From the NCBI GenBank assembly GCA_040385525.1, contig JAZKHE010000006.1:186001-250000 (forward strand): a stretch of DNA of 64,000 nt, in the 5' to 3' direction. The notes under the pieces are model-generated. The model was not told where the DNA came from and made no database searches. It saw nothing but the letters and a program-made list of their open reading frames with translations. The stretch is from JAZKHE01 sp040385525. GTDB lineage: Bacteria > Bacteroidota > Bacteroidia > UBA4408. Positions 8,877 to 17,521 of the stretch are shown here, piece by piece; within the stretch, counting starts at the first letter, position 1; every line of letters begins with the position of its first letter. The position numbers and the translations under genes were made by a program.

Positions 8877-11459
8877 ATGGATGCAAATTTTTCGCCTAGA
8901 GTAAAAGATGTGATTACATACAGCAGAGAAGAAGCTTTGCGTTTAGGTCACGACTACATTGGCACGGAACATTTATTGCTTGGTATAATTCGCGATGGCG
9001 AAGGAATTGCAGTTAATATTTTAAACAGTTTAGGAGTTAATTTAACCGAATTGCGTAGAAGTATTGAAAATGCTGTTCGTCCATCAGGAAAACCTATGAA
9101 TAATTTAGGTAATATTCCTTTAATGAAACAAGCTGAAAAAGTATTAAAAATAACTAATTTAGAAGCTAAGTCTTTCCGCTCAAACCTAATAGGTACAGAG
9201 CATTTGTTACTTTCTATTTTAAAATCTGACGATAATTTAGCTGCCAACGTTTTAATTACAAAATTTGGTATTAATTACGATGCAGTTAGAAATGAGTTAG
9301 AAGCAATGAATACAGGCGGTTCTACAGGCTCTACAAATTCGCAAGGTATGACAAGAAATAACCCAAGAGCAGAATTTCCATCGAGCCCAGATGAGGAATC
9401 TGAAGATGATAGCGCATTTAGCTCTAGCTCTAAAAAACCAGTTGATCCAAAATCAAAAACGCCTGTTTTAGATAATTTCGGAAGAGATTTAACTAAAATG
9501 GCTGAAGAAGATAAGCTAGATCCTATTGTTGGGCGCGAAAAAGAAATTGAACGTGTTTCTCAAATTTTGAGTCGCCGTAAAAAAAATAATCCAATTTTAA
9601 TTGGTGAACCAGGTGTAGGAAAATCAGCTGTGGCAGAAGGTTTAGCGCTTAGAATTGTTCAGAAAAAAGTATCGAGAGTTTTATTTGGTAAACGTGTTGT
9701 TACGCTAGATTTAGCTTCTTTAGTTGCTGGAACAAAATACCGCGGACAATTTGAAGAGCGCATGAAAGCTGTGATGAATGAGTTAGAAAAATCTCCGGAT
9801 GTAATTTTATTTATTGATGAAATACATACTATTATTGGCGCTGGTGGAGCATCAGGCTCATTAGATGCATCAAACATGTTTAAACCTGCTTTAGCGCGTG
9901 GCGAAATACAATGTATTGGTGCAACTACTTTAGATGAATACCGTCAGTATATTGAAAAAGATGGTGCTTTAGAACGTAGATTTCAAAAGGTTTTAATTGA
10001 ACCAGCAACTCCTGAAGAAACGATTCAAATACTAAACAATATTAAATCAAAATACGAAGATCATCATAACGTAACTTACACCCCAGAAGCAATACAAGCC
10101 TGTGTGAGTTTAACTGCGCGTTATATGACAGATAGACACTTGCCTGACAAAGCTATTGATGCTTTAGATGAAGTTGGTTCTCGTGTGCATATTACCAATA
10201 TTAGAGTTCCTGAAAATATTGTAGAAATTGAAAAGAAAATTGAGGACATTAAAATTGAAAAAAATAAAGTTGTAAGAAGTCAGAAATATGAGGAAGCAGC
10301 AAAGCTTCGTGATGTAGAAAGACAATTACACGAGGATTTAGATGCCGCTAAAAAAGTTTGGGAAGAAGAAACAAAATCTAACAAAGAAGTTGTTAATGCC
10401 GACCACGTAGCCGAAGTTGTATCGATGATGACAGGAATACCTGTGCAACGAGTTGGTTTAGACGAAAGCTCACGCTTAGTGAATATGTATGATGTAATTC
10501 ACGATAAAGTTATTGGTCAAGAAGAAGCCATTAAAAAAGTGGTTAAAGCAATACAACGTAATCGTGCAGGACTAAAAGATCCAAACAAACCGATTGGTTC
10601 GTTTATATTTTTAGGTCCTACAGGTGTTGGTAAAACTCAGTTAGCAAAAGTTTTATCTAAATATTTGTTTGACAGTGAAGATTCTTTAATTAGAATTGAC
10701 ATGAGCGAATACATGGAGAAATTTGCTGTAACCCGTTTAATTGGAGCGCCTCCAGGATATGTTGGTTACGAAGAAGGCGGACAATTAACTGAAAAAGTTA
10801 GACGTAAACCCTACTCTGTTGTATTGTTAGATGAAGTTGAAAAAGCGCATCCAGATGTATTTAACTTGTTGTTGCAAGCTTTAGATGATGGACAAATGAC
10901 TGATAGTTTAGGGAGAAAAATCGACTTTAAAAACACTATCATTATTATGACATCTAATATTGGTTCTCGCCAATTAAAAGATTTTGGAACAGGTGTTGGT
11001 TTTAATACTTCAGCTAAAAAAGATAGCGCCGATTCTGCTGCTAAGAGCGTAATTGAAGGTGCTTTGAAAAAAGCTTTTGCTCCAGAGTTTTTAAATAGAA
11101 TTGATGATGTAATTATGTTTAACTCTTTAAGCAAAGAGCATATACACGAAATTATTGACATTGAGTTAGCTAAATTATATGGTAGAATAGAAACTTTAGG
11201 TTATAAAATTACTTTAACAGAAAAAGCAAAAGATTTTATCGCAGATAAAGGTTACGATGCTAATTTTGGTGCTCGTCCGCTTAAACGTTCTATTCAAAAA
11301 TATTTAGAAGATCCATTAGCGGAAGAGATTTTAAAATCGAAGTTAGTAGAAGGCGATGTAGTTGAAGTTGATTTTGATGATGAGAAAAAAGAAATTACCA
11401 TAAAAGTGCACAAAGGCGGTGCTCCTGGTGGTAAAAAGAAAAAGAAAGAAGAGAGTTAA
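8877..11459 (+). CDS. clpC: ClpC-type AAA+ unfoldase, ATP-dependent Clp protease subunit
   Basis: A Hsp100 unfoldase that feeds proteins to the ClpP peptidase. Domains in order: double Clp-N repeat (about 1-145, with two GTEHLLLxI motifs), a Ser/Pro-rich acidic linker (150-195), AAA domain 1 with GEPGVGKS near 242, a UVR-type coiled coil (about 455-490, KYEEAAKLRDVERQLHEDL), AAA domain 2 with GPTGVGKT near 579, and the D2-small domain ending in a lysine-rich tail. The UVR motif marks ClpC rather than ClpA or ClpB. At 860 residues it is slightly longer than typical ClpC because of the linker. It is divergent from gyrA and closed by a terminator at 11481. Confidence 0.97.
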   Translation: MDANFSPRVKDVITYSREEALRLGHDYIGTEHLLLGIIRDGEGIAVNILNSLGVNLTELRRSIENAVRPSGKPMNNLGNIPLMKQAEKVLKITNLEAKSFRSNLIGTEHLLLSILKSDDNLAANVLITKFGINYDAVRNELEAMNTGGSTGSTNSQGMTRNNPRAEFPSSPDEESEDDSAFSSSSKKPVDPKSKTPVLDNFGRDLTKMAEEDKLDPIVGREKEIERVSQILSRRKKNNPILIGEPGVGKSAVAEGLALRIVQKKVSRVLFGKRVVTLDLASLVAGTKYRGQFEERMKAVMNELEKSPDVILFIDEIHTIIGAGGASGSLDASNMFKPALARGEIQCIGATTLDEYRQYIEKDGALERRFQKVLIEPATPEETIQILNNIKSKYEDHHNVTYTPEAIQACVSLTARYMTDRHLPDKAIDALDEVGSRVHITNIRVPENIVEIEKKIEDIKIEKNKVVRSQKYEEAAKLRDVERQLHEDLDAAKKVWEEETKSNKEVVNADHVAEVVSMMTGIPVQRVGLDESSRLVNMYDVIHDKVIGQEEAIKKVVKAIQRNRAGLKDPNKPIGSFIFLGPTGVGKTQLAKVLSKYLFDSEDSLIRIDMSEYMEKFAVTRLIGAPPGYVGYEEGGQLTEKVRRKPYSVVLLDEVEKAHPDVFNLLLQALDDGQMTDSLGRKIDFKNTIIIMTSNIGSRQLKDFGTGVGFNTSAKKDSADSAAKSVIEGALKKAFAPEFLNRIDDVIMFNSLSKEHIHEIIDIELAKLYGRIETLGYKITLTEKAKDFIADKGYDANFGARPLKRSIQKYLEDPLAEEILKSKLVEGDVVEVDFDDEKKEITIKVHKGGAPGGKKKKKEES

Positions 11460-11480
11460 TCTTTAAATAAATAGAAAAAA

Positions 11481-11508
11481 TGTCCGATAATTATCGGGCA
11501 TTTTTTTA
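11481..11508 (+). terminator. Rho-independent terminator of clpC
   Basis: TGTCCGATAA pairs with TTATCGGGCA as a near-perfect palindromic stem followed by seven T. It lies 21 bases after the clpC stop. The stem resembles the TCCCGAT/ATCGGGA hairpins in the tRNA-Arg region. Confidence 0.85.
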
Positions 11509-11526
11509 TTAAAATTACTTCACCAC

Positions 11527-12441
11527 ATGCTTAAATTTAAAAACGCATTTTTTATTTTATTTGTGTTGCTCAGTTTTGTTTCTTGTAAAAAAAGAAAAGA
11601 GCAAAGAAATGCAGAAAACGATTCAATTACTATTAATGGCGAAAAGCGCGATTATTTGTGGTACGAACCTAGCAATTTATCAACAGCAAAAATTCCTTTA
11701 TTATTTTGCTTTCATGGCGGAGGCGGAAGTGCAAAAAACACTTACACTGCTTATGGATTTAACGAAATTGCAGAGCGTGAAAAATTTATTGTTGTGTATC
11801 CAAATGGCTATGACAAAAACTGGAATGATGGTAGAAATGGAACTTGTATTGACCAAACACACGACGATGCAAAGTTTATTTCTGAACTTTTAGTTTTATT
11901 TGTAACAAAGTACAATATTGATACCACAAAAATATTTGCAACGGGTATGTCAAATGGTGCAATTTTTACTAATTATCTAGCACATAAATTGCCAGGTAAA
12001 TTTAAAGCGATTGCACCCGTATGTGGCAGTATTTCTGAGCCAATTGCTAATTCATATGCCTCTTTGCCTTGTTCGGTAATTATGATAAACGGAACCGATG
12101 ATGAATTAGTGAAATACGAAGGAGGTTTCGTTACAAAAAAAGAATGCAGAGGAAAAGTAATTTCTGTTGATGAAACTCTTTCTAAATGGAAATTAATTAA
12201 CCAAATTAATTCTTATGCAACAGTTGAAGCGATACCAAATATAGTTTCAAAAGATGATTGTAGTGCAACGCTTTACAATTATATTGGTGGTGTAAACAAT
12301 ACAAAAGTGAGCTTAATTAAAGTTGAAAAAGGCGGACATCAGTGGCCTGGAAAAGATGCTCGAAAAATTACATCAGCAGGAAATAAGTGCGAAGATTTTA
12401 ATGCAAGCCAAGTGATTTGGGATTTTTTTAAAACTTTGTAA
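11527..12441 (+). CDS. Lipoprotein alpha/beta-hydrolase esterase of the PHB depolymerase/feruloyl esterase type
   Basis: A 304-residue lipoprotein: the lipobox is LSFVSC with Cys20, and KKRKE follows. The hydrolase core shows the oxyanion-side CFHGGGGS, the nucleophile elbow TGMSNG (Ser142), an acidic NGTDDE (Asp191 or Asp192) and the catalytic GGHQWPG (His271). This set is typical of the LpqC/PHB-depolymerase-like esterase family, which cleaves polyesters or feruloyl and acetyl esters on polysaccharides. The substrate cannot be read from sequence. The gene is monocistronic, starting just after the clpC terminator. Confidence 0.85.
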   Translation: MLKFKNAFFILFVLLSFVSCKKRKEQRNAENDSITINGEKRDYLWYEPSNLSTAKIPLLFCFHGGGGSAKNTYTAYGFNEIAEREKFIVVYPNGYDKNWNDGRNGTCIDQTHDDAKFISELLVLFVTKYNIDTTKIFATGMSNGAIFTNYLAHKLPGKFKAIAPVCGSISEPIANSYASLPCSVIMINGTDDELVKYEGGFVTKKECRGKVISVDETLSKWKLINQINSYATVEAIPNIVSKDDCSATLYNYIGGVNNTKVSLIKVEKGGHQWPGKDARKITSAGNKCEDFNASQVIWDFFKTL

Positions 12442-12449
12442 TTGTAATA

Positions 12450-12481
12450 TTTGTTTTACACGTATAGAATTTTTATCTTTG
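12450..12481 (+). promoter_or_regulatory. Promoter of the DUF6364/PIN operon
   Basis: TTTG at 12450-12453 (-33) and TATCTTTG at 12474-12481 (-7), with 20 bases between TTG and the TA. Both elements and their spacing match the Bacteroidota housekeeping consensus. The -7 ends 26 bases before the ATG of the first gene. Confidence 0.65.
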
Positions 12482-12507
12482 TCGTATAAAGATTAAAAGT
12501 AATAAAA

Positions 12508-12765
12508 ATGGACGCAAAAATTACACTCTCTTTTGATGCCAATGTAATTGAAAGAGCCAAGAAATACGCTGAAGCTCAAAACATTAGTCTATCGCGTTTG
12601 ATGGAATTTTTATTAGATAATATTACAACTAATCAATACAAAAGTTTAGAAGATTTTCCTATTTCAGATTGGGTTAATATAGTTGCAGAAGGTCAAGCAG
12701 AATATATAAAAACTCCAAAAGCTAGTTCAAAGCTTAAAGCAGATTACCGTAATCGAAAAAAATAA
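12508..12765 (+). CDS. DUF6364-like antitoxin of a PIN-type toxin pair
   Basis: An 85-residue protein. Its first half (ITLSFDANVIERAKKYAEAQ, then NISLSRLMEFLL) is a ribbon-helix-helix-like DNA-binding motif of the DUF6364 group. The C-terminal half is charged and probably docks the toxin. The TAA stop is immediately followed by the ATG of the PIN gene, so the two are translationally coupled. This antitoxin-first arrangement is typical of VapBC-like type II systems. Antitoxin function is inferred from family and context. Confidence 0.78.
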   Translation: MDAKITLSFDANVIERAKKYAEAQNISLSRLMEFLLDNITTNQYKSLEDFPISDWVNIVAEGQAEYIKTPKASSKLKADYRNRKK

Positions 12766-13182
12766 ATGAAAGTTTTTTTAGATGCCAATGTATTAGTTTC
12801 TGTTTTAAACAAAGAGTATCCTGTATTTCAATATAGCTCTAGGGTTTTGAGTTTGGCTGATAATTCAAAATACAAGCTTTACACCTCTCCTATTTGTATT
12901 GCAATTGCTTTTTACTTTGCAGAAAAAAAATGTGGCGCCGAATTGGCTCGAACTAAAATAAATTATCTTATTCAAAAATTAAAAATTACAACTGTAAATC
13001 AAAAAACGGCTGAAGCAGTTATTAAAAATAAAAAAATACACGATATTGAAGATGGTTTACAATATTATTCTGCTGTTGAAAGCGGCTGTAAACACATTGT
13101 AACAGAAGATTCTAACGATTTTTATTTTTCGGAAATTGAAGTTTTAAATAGTAAAAGTTTTTTAGAAAATTATATTTTTTAA
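12766..13182 (+). CDS. PIN-domain ribonuclease, VapC-like toxin
   Basis: A 138-residue single PIN domain. The expected acidic residues appear at the start (VFLDANVLV, Asp6), in the centre (HDIEDGLQYYSA) and near the end (IVTEDSNDFYF). PIN toxins of type II systems are Mg2+-dependent RNases that cut tRNA or rRNA when the antitoxin is degraded. The start codon directly follows the stop of the DUF6364 gene. The RNA target is unknown. Confidence 0.85.
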   Translation: MKVFLDANVLVSVLNKEYPVFQYSSRVLSLADNSKYKLYTSPICIAIAFYFAEKKCGAELARTKINYLIQKLKITTVNQKTAEAVIKNKKIHDIEDGLQYYSAVESGCKHIVTEDSNDFYFSEIEVLNSKSFLENYIF

Positions 13183-13200
13183 TTTCATTCCATTAAAAAG

Positions 13201-13872
13201 TTACCATTCTTCGTTATTGCCACCTAACTCTCCGCCTGTTGCTGATTTGCCCAAGCCAACAATAATGCTAAATCCAATATTAATTGTTTGCGTAAAACCT
13301 TTCTCATCCCCTACTTTTAAGCTAGTAATCGATTTGTCGAGCGCTAAGTAATACGGATTAAACGAATAAGCCAAGTTTTGATACGAAGCTGCAAATCCAA
13401 TTGCAATTTTATCATTTGGCTTAAAATAATAATGCAAACAAGGTTCTAACGAAATAGCATTTGTATTTAAAACCGATGCCGGAAGCGAAGCTTGCTGAAG
13501 CCTTGTAAATAAAAGCGTGTTGTAACTGCTTTGAAACCCTAAAGCAAATACTGATTTATCTTGTTCCCATTCGTAAGCTAAACGTGCATTAACTCCGTGA
13601 ACGTCTATTTGTGATGTACCTGGATAAATTTTACGCAAACCTGCTTTAAAACGAACGTATTGATAGCCTACTCCAAAAGTTATTCCTTTATATACTTTTC
13701 GGTGTAAACCCATGTTAAAATTAAAAACACCCGTCATACTTTTTTGCATAGCTGTGTTAGAAACTATTGCAGGAATTAACACATCACTCCTAACGCTCCA
13801 CTTCATAGGGTCTTTAGTCTGCGAATAGGCAGAGAACGTTAGTAAAATAAAAAGTACTATTAATCTTGTCAT
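13201..13872 (-). CDS. Outer-membrane beta-barrel protein
   Basis: A 223-residue protein with a signal peptide ending near SAYSQ. Alternating hydrophobic strands separated by turns follow, for example GITFGVGYQYVRFKAGL, SVFALGFQSSYNTLLF and KIAIGFAASYQNLAYSF. The layout resembles a small PorP/SprF-like or PorT-like barrel but is too short and divergent to name. The last residues (GGELGGNNEEW) extend beyond the final strand. It is convergent with the PIN gene and monocistronic. Confidence 0.72.
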   Translation of the reverse strand: MTRLIVLFILLTFSAYSQTKDPMKWSVRSDVLIPAIVSNTAMQKSMTGVFNFNMGLHRKVYKGITFGVGYQYVRFKAGLRKIYPGTSQIDVHGVNARLAYEWEQDKSVFALGFQSSYNTLLFTRLQQASLPASVLNTNAISLEPCLHYYFKPNDKIAIGFAASYQNLAYSFNPYYLALDKSITSLKVGDEKGFTQTINIGFSIIVGLGKSATGGELGGNNEEW

Positions 13873-13917
13873 AATCTATTCAACGCAAAATTAAGTAATT
13901 TGTTATGTCTATAAAAA

Positions 13918-13946
13918 ACAAAAGCAATCATTGCTGATTGCTTTTA
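13918..13946 (-). terminator. Rho-independent terminator of fabI
   Basis: AAAAGCAATCA, loop TTGC, TGATTGCTTTT forms an 11-bp stem about 20 bases after the fabI stop. On the minus strand the stem is followed by a T-rich run. Confidence 0.8.
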
Positions 13947-13965
13947 GATTAAACTAAACTAACTA

Positions 13966-14775
13966 TTACTTACTAAACTTTTCCATTACTTCTGTTGATA
14001 TACCAGTTGTAGAATAACCACCATCGTGGAATAAATTCTGCATAGTAACCATTTTTGTTAAATCAGAAAACAAACTCACACAGTAATCAGCACAAGCTTC
14101 TGCACTTGCATTACCTAATGGTGAAATTTGATCTGCGAAATTATAAAAAGATTCAAAGCCTGCAATGCCACTACCAGCTGTAGTTTTGGTAGGTGATTGA
14201 GAAATTGTGTTTACTCTTACTTTTGATTTTTTACCGTAGTGATAACCAAACGTACGCGCAATAGATTCTAACATTGCTTTAATATCTGCCATGTCAGTAT
14301 AAAAAGGATACGCTCTTTGAGCTGCAATATATGTTAAGCCAACTACTGAACCCCAATCATTAATTGCGTCCATTTTGTAAGCTGTTGAAAGCATTTTGTG
14401 AAACGATAATGCAGAAACATCAATACCTTTTTGAAAGTATTCGTAATTTGATTCTGGGTAAGGAATGTTTTTACGGATGTTTACCGACATACCAATTGAG
14501 TGCAAAACAAAATCCATTTTACCACCCAAAATTTCTTGCGATTTTGTATATAAATTCTCTAAATCTGCAACAGATGTTGCATCAGCAGGAATTATTTGTG
14601 CATTACATTTTTCTGCTAATTTATTTATTTCGCCCATTCTCATGGCGATTGGTGCATTTGTTAATGTAATAATTGCACCTTCTTCTACTGCTCTTTCAGC
14701 TACTTTCCAAGCAATTGAATTACTATCTAATGCTCCAGAAATAATACCTCTTTTACCTTTTAATAAATTTCCCAT
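13966..14775 (-). CDS. fabI: Enoyl-[acyl-carrier-protein] reductase FabI
   Basis: The NADH-dependent enzyme that reduces enoyl-ACP in the last step of each fatty-acid elongation round. The short-chain dehydrogenase fold is visible: cofactor region ISGALDSNSIAWKVA, LHSIGMS, and the FabI active site Y149, Y159 and K166 (Y-x9-Y-x6-K). The length of 269 is normal. It follows the AP2-domain gene by 5 bases on the same strand, downstream of recN. Confidence 0.97.
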   Translation of the reverse strand: MGNLLKGKRGIISGALDSNSIAWKVAERAVEEGAIITLTNAPIAMRMGEINKLAEKCNAQIIPADATSVADLENLYTKSQEILGGKMDFVLHSIGMSVNIRKNIPYPESNYEYFQKGIDVSALSFHKMLSTAYKMDAINDWGSVVGLTYIAAQRAYPFYTDMADIKAMLESIARTFGYHYGKKSKVRVNTISQSPTKTTAGSGIAGFESFYNFADQISPLGNASAEACADYCVSLFSDLTKMVTMQNLFHDGGYSTTGISTEVMEKFSK

Positions 14776-14780
14776 AATTA

Positions 14781-15554
14781 TTATTTACGCTTTTTTGTTG
14801 TGGTTTTAGCTTTTGATTTATTTATTGGTTTTGCTTTAGTTACTTTTTTTGTTGCAGGTTTAGCAGCTACTTTTTTAACAACAACCTTTTTAGTCGCAGT
14901 TTTCTTAGCAACAACTTTTTTAACAGCCGCAACTGTTTTTGGTTTTATTGTTTTTGCCTTTGGTTTAGATTTAGCTTTTTTGCTTGCAAATGCAGTTTTA
15001 GCTGCTTCTACATCTTTTTTAGAAACGTTGTTTAAAAATGGTGATTTACCAAACAAATCAACCGATTTTTTATCGTATGCAACAGCAGCTTCTTCAGCAG
15101 TATCAAATCTTCCTAAGTAGTGACGTTGTTGTTTATCATACAACATTGCTTTGTATTTTTTGCCGTCTTTTACAACGCCTCTGTAACCAGTTGCATTTTT
15201 AGATTTGTTTTGTGTACGCACCATTTGTTGCATATTTAAACTTTCTAAATTGCTTTCTTGACAATCGTGACGTTTACCGTTTTTAAAGTGAATAAACAAT
15301 TTATCTTTTTTACCCACTTTTACGTTTAAAAAATCTTTCGCAATTAGTTTGTGTAAATAAATTGTAATGGTTTGGTAACTACCATCTTTTAATGGATAAC
15401 TCTTTTGAAAAAACACATATCCGTGAGAATGCAATCGAAGATTATCCAAAAATTTTATGTCGTTAAGGTATTTACTTTTTGAAATAGAATCGTGAGCTTT
15501 TTGAGAAATTAAAGCCTTTTGATCGGAGTTTTTCAATTTTAATTTAACAACCAT
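14781..15554 (-). CDS. AP2-domain DNA-binding protein with degenerate HNH region and histone H1-like tail
   Basis: A 257-residue basic protein in three parts. Residues about 60-118 (LHKLIAKDF, FIHFKNGK, SNLESLNMQQM) resemble an HNH homing nuclease core in which the usual D-H pair has become I-H, so cleavage is doubtful. Residues about 121-176 form an AP2 domain (ATGYRGVVKDGKKYKA, HYLGRFDTAEEAAVAYD). From about 190 to the end the sequence is an Ala/Lys/Pro/Val-rich histone H1-like tail. AP2 binds specific DNA while the tail would bind DNA non-specifically. A nucleoid or gene-silencing role is inferred. It lies between recN and fabI on the same strand. Confidence 0.8.
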   Translation of the reverse strand: MVVKLKLKNSDQKALISQKAHDSISKSKYLNDIKFLDNLRLHSHGYVFFQKSYPLKDGSYQTITIYLHKLIAKDFLNVKVGKKDKLFIHFKNGKRHDCQESNLESLNMQQMVRTQNKSKNATGYRGVVKDGKKYKAMLYDKQQRHYLGRFDTAEEAAVAYDKKSVDLFGKSPFLNNVSKKDVEAAKTAFASKKAKSKPKAKTIKPKTVAAVKKVVAKKTATKKVVVKKVAAKPATKKVTKAKPINKSKAKTTTKKRK

Positions 15555-15616
15555 TTTCTCTCATTATTTGTTTGTTCTGCAATTATAAACAATTTTTTGT
15601 TAATTGTTAATAAAAA

Positions 15617-17278
15617 TTAAAAAACTTTTTTTAAAAGTTCGCGAGCATTGTTAAGCGATGCTTCAGTTAATTCTCCAGAACTCAACATTTTCGCCAGTTC
15701 TTGCTCACGTTCGGCATCAGATAAATATCGAAGTTTTGAATTGGTTTTTTCGTTGATTATTTCCTTATAAACAAAGAGGTGTTGCTTGCCCTTGCTCGCT
15801 ATTTGAGGTAAATGAGTAATAGCAAAAACCTGCATTGTTTTGGCCATTGTTTGCATAATACTGCTCATTTTCGCAGCTATATCGCCCGAAACTCCTGTGT
15901 CAATTTCATCAAAAATAATGGTTGGCAGCTTTTTCTTTGTGGCTAACAACGATTTTATAGAAAGTAACAAGCGCGATAACTCGCCACCAGATGCTACTTT
16001 ACTCAATTCTTTAAACTCTATGCCTTTGTTAGCCGTAAACATAAATTTAATGCTGTTACAGCCGTTGTTGTTTAAATCAGCATCAACTTCTACATTAATT
16101 TGCAACTGCGCATTTTCCATTCCTAACAAAGCCAACACTTTTTTTACTTCTGCTTCAATAAACAAAGCTGCTTTTTTTCTGTATTCACTAATTTTATTGG
16201 CTGTTAGCCATAATTCTTTATTTAATTCTTCACTTGCTTTGCTTAGCCTTACTATTTTATCGGCAATAGAATTAAAGTTTAATAGCTGATTTTCTAAATT
16301 GTTTTTTATTTCAATAAGCTCAGCAATGGTTTTTACCTGATGCTTTTGCTGTAATTTGTATATTAAATTTAAACGCGCATCTACTTCTTCTAATCGAGCT
16401 GGGTTGCTAATGCTACTCTCTCCTACTCTTTCTAGCTCGCTAACAATGTCTTTTAGTTCTACATACGAACTATTTATACGTGTGCCTATTTCAGATAGCT
16501 CATTGTTAAATTTGCTCACACCATTTATTAAATTTTTACTTTCTAATAAGGATGAAAGTGTGCTTAGTTCTGCTTCGGATAGTAAATTTATTGCGCCTGA
16601 AATATTTTTCTGAATATTTTCGGCATTGGCTAAGGTTTGCTGTTCTTCTTCTAACTGCTCTTGTTCGTTGGGTTTTAAAGAAGCTTCTTCTAACTCGTTA
16701 AACTGAAACTGAAAATAATCGGATTCTTTTTTTGCTTTATTTTCTTCTTCAATTAGTTGCTGCAATTCGTTTTGCAGCTGTTTGTATTTTTTAAATTTTT
16801 CTTTATAATTCTGTAATTCACTTTCTTTATCGGCAAAAACATCTAACAAATTAAGCTGAAAATTTTCTTGATTGATAGATAGTGTTTCGTGCTGCGAGTG
16901 AATATCCATAAGGCGAATACCCAATTCTTTAAGCACAGATAAATTTACAGGCGAATCGTTTACAAACGCACGCGAACTGCCCGCAGGATTTATTTCGCGA
17001 CGAATAATACATTCATCAGCATAATCTAATTCGTTACTTTTAAAAAACGATTGCAATTTATAGTTGGCAATTGCAAAAGTGCCCTCCACCACGCATTTTT
17101 GCTCTTTATCTAACAAAGCACCAACATCGGCACGCTGACCTAAAAGCAAACCTAATGCACCTAAAATTATTGATTTACCAGCTCCTGTTTCGCCTGTAAT
17201 AGCAGTAAAATCGCTGTGTAAATTAATATCGAGTTCGTTAATTAACGCGTAGTTTTTTATAAATAAGTGAGATAGCAT
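15617..17278 (-). CDS. recN: DNA repair protein RecN
   Basis: An SMC-like ATPase that acts early in double-strand break repair. Walker A is TGETGAGKS (28-36), the long central coiled coil runs about 150-350 and is rich in Glu, Lys and Leu, the ABC signature is VASGGELSRLLLSIK, and Walker B is TIIFDEIDTGVSGD. The length of 553 is standard. In many Flavobacteriia recN directly follows porD; here a 1.65-kb gap containing an opposite-strand TIR gene separates the two. Confidence 0.97.
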   Translation of the reverse strand: MLSHLFIKNYALINELDINLHSDFTAITGETGAGKSIILGALGLLLGQRADVGALLDKEQKCVVEGTFAIANYKLQSFFKSNELDYADECIIRREINPAGSSRAFVNDSPVNLSVLKELGIRLMDIHSQHETLSINQENFQLNLLDVFADKESELQNYKEKFKKYKQLQNELQQLIEEENKAKKESDYFQFQFNELEEASLKPNEQEQLEEEQQTLANAENIQKNISGAINLLSEAELSTLSSLLESKNLINGVSKFNNELSEIGTRINSSYVELKDIVSELERVGESSISNPARLEEVDARLNLIYKLQQKHQVKTIAELIEIKNNLENQLLNFNSIADKIVRLSKASEELNKELWLTANKISEYRKKAALFIEAEVKKVLALLGMENAQLQINVEVDADLNNNGCNSIKFMFTANKGIEFKELSKVASGGELSRLLLSIKSLLATKKKLPTIIFDEIDTGVSGDIAAKMSSIMQTMAKTMQVFAITHLPQIASKGKQHLFVYKEIINEKTNSKLRYLSDAEREQELAKMLSSGELTEASLNNARELLKKVF

Positions 17279-17452
17279 TTTGTAGTATTAAGCACACTAA
17301 TTTAGCGAGAATTAGTAAAACAACAGCTATTTTTTTTAAGGAATTAACTATTTATTGTTTTAGCTTTTTTCAACTTATAAAAACATGTTTTGAATAGTAG
17401 TTTTAAAAAATTATATTTGGTAGATTAAAAGAATCATTCATTGGAGTATTTT

Positions 17453-17460
17453 TATCTTTG
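17453..17460 (+). promoter_or_regulatory. Candidate -7 box upstream of the TIR gene
   Basis: TATCTTTG matches TAnnTTTG 61 bases before the TIR start. No well-spaced TTG is present upstream, so this is a moderate candidate. Confidence 0.4.
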
Positions 17461-17509
17461 GCGGAGTTCCAATGCAAAGTAAATTACGCTGAAAACAACA
17501 ACAAATAGA

Positions 17510-17517
17510 CAAAACGT
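17510..17517 (+). other. Cassette-boundary-like box before the TIR gene
   Basis: CAAAACGT followed by AAG, 4 bases before the TIR ATG. The same octamer occurs at 56099-56106 and 56959-56966, each time before an accessory gene and at the right end of an attC-like palindrome. No left palindrome arm is evident here. Confidence 0.4.
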
Positions 17518-17521
17518 AAGT

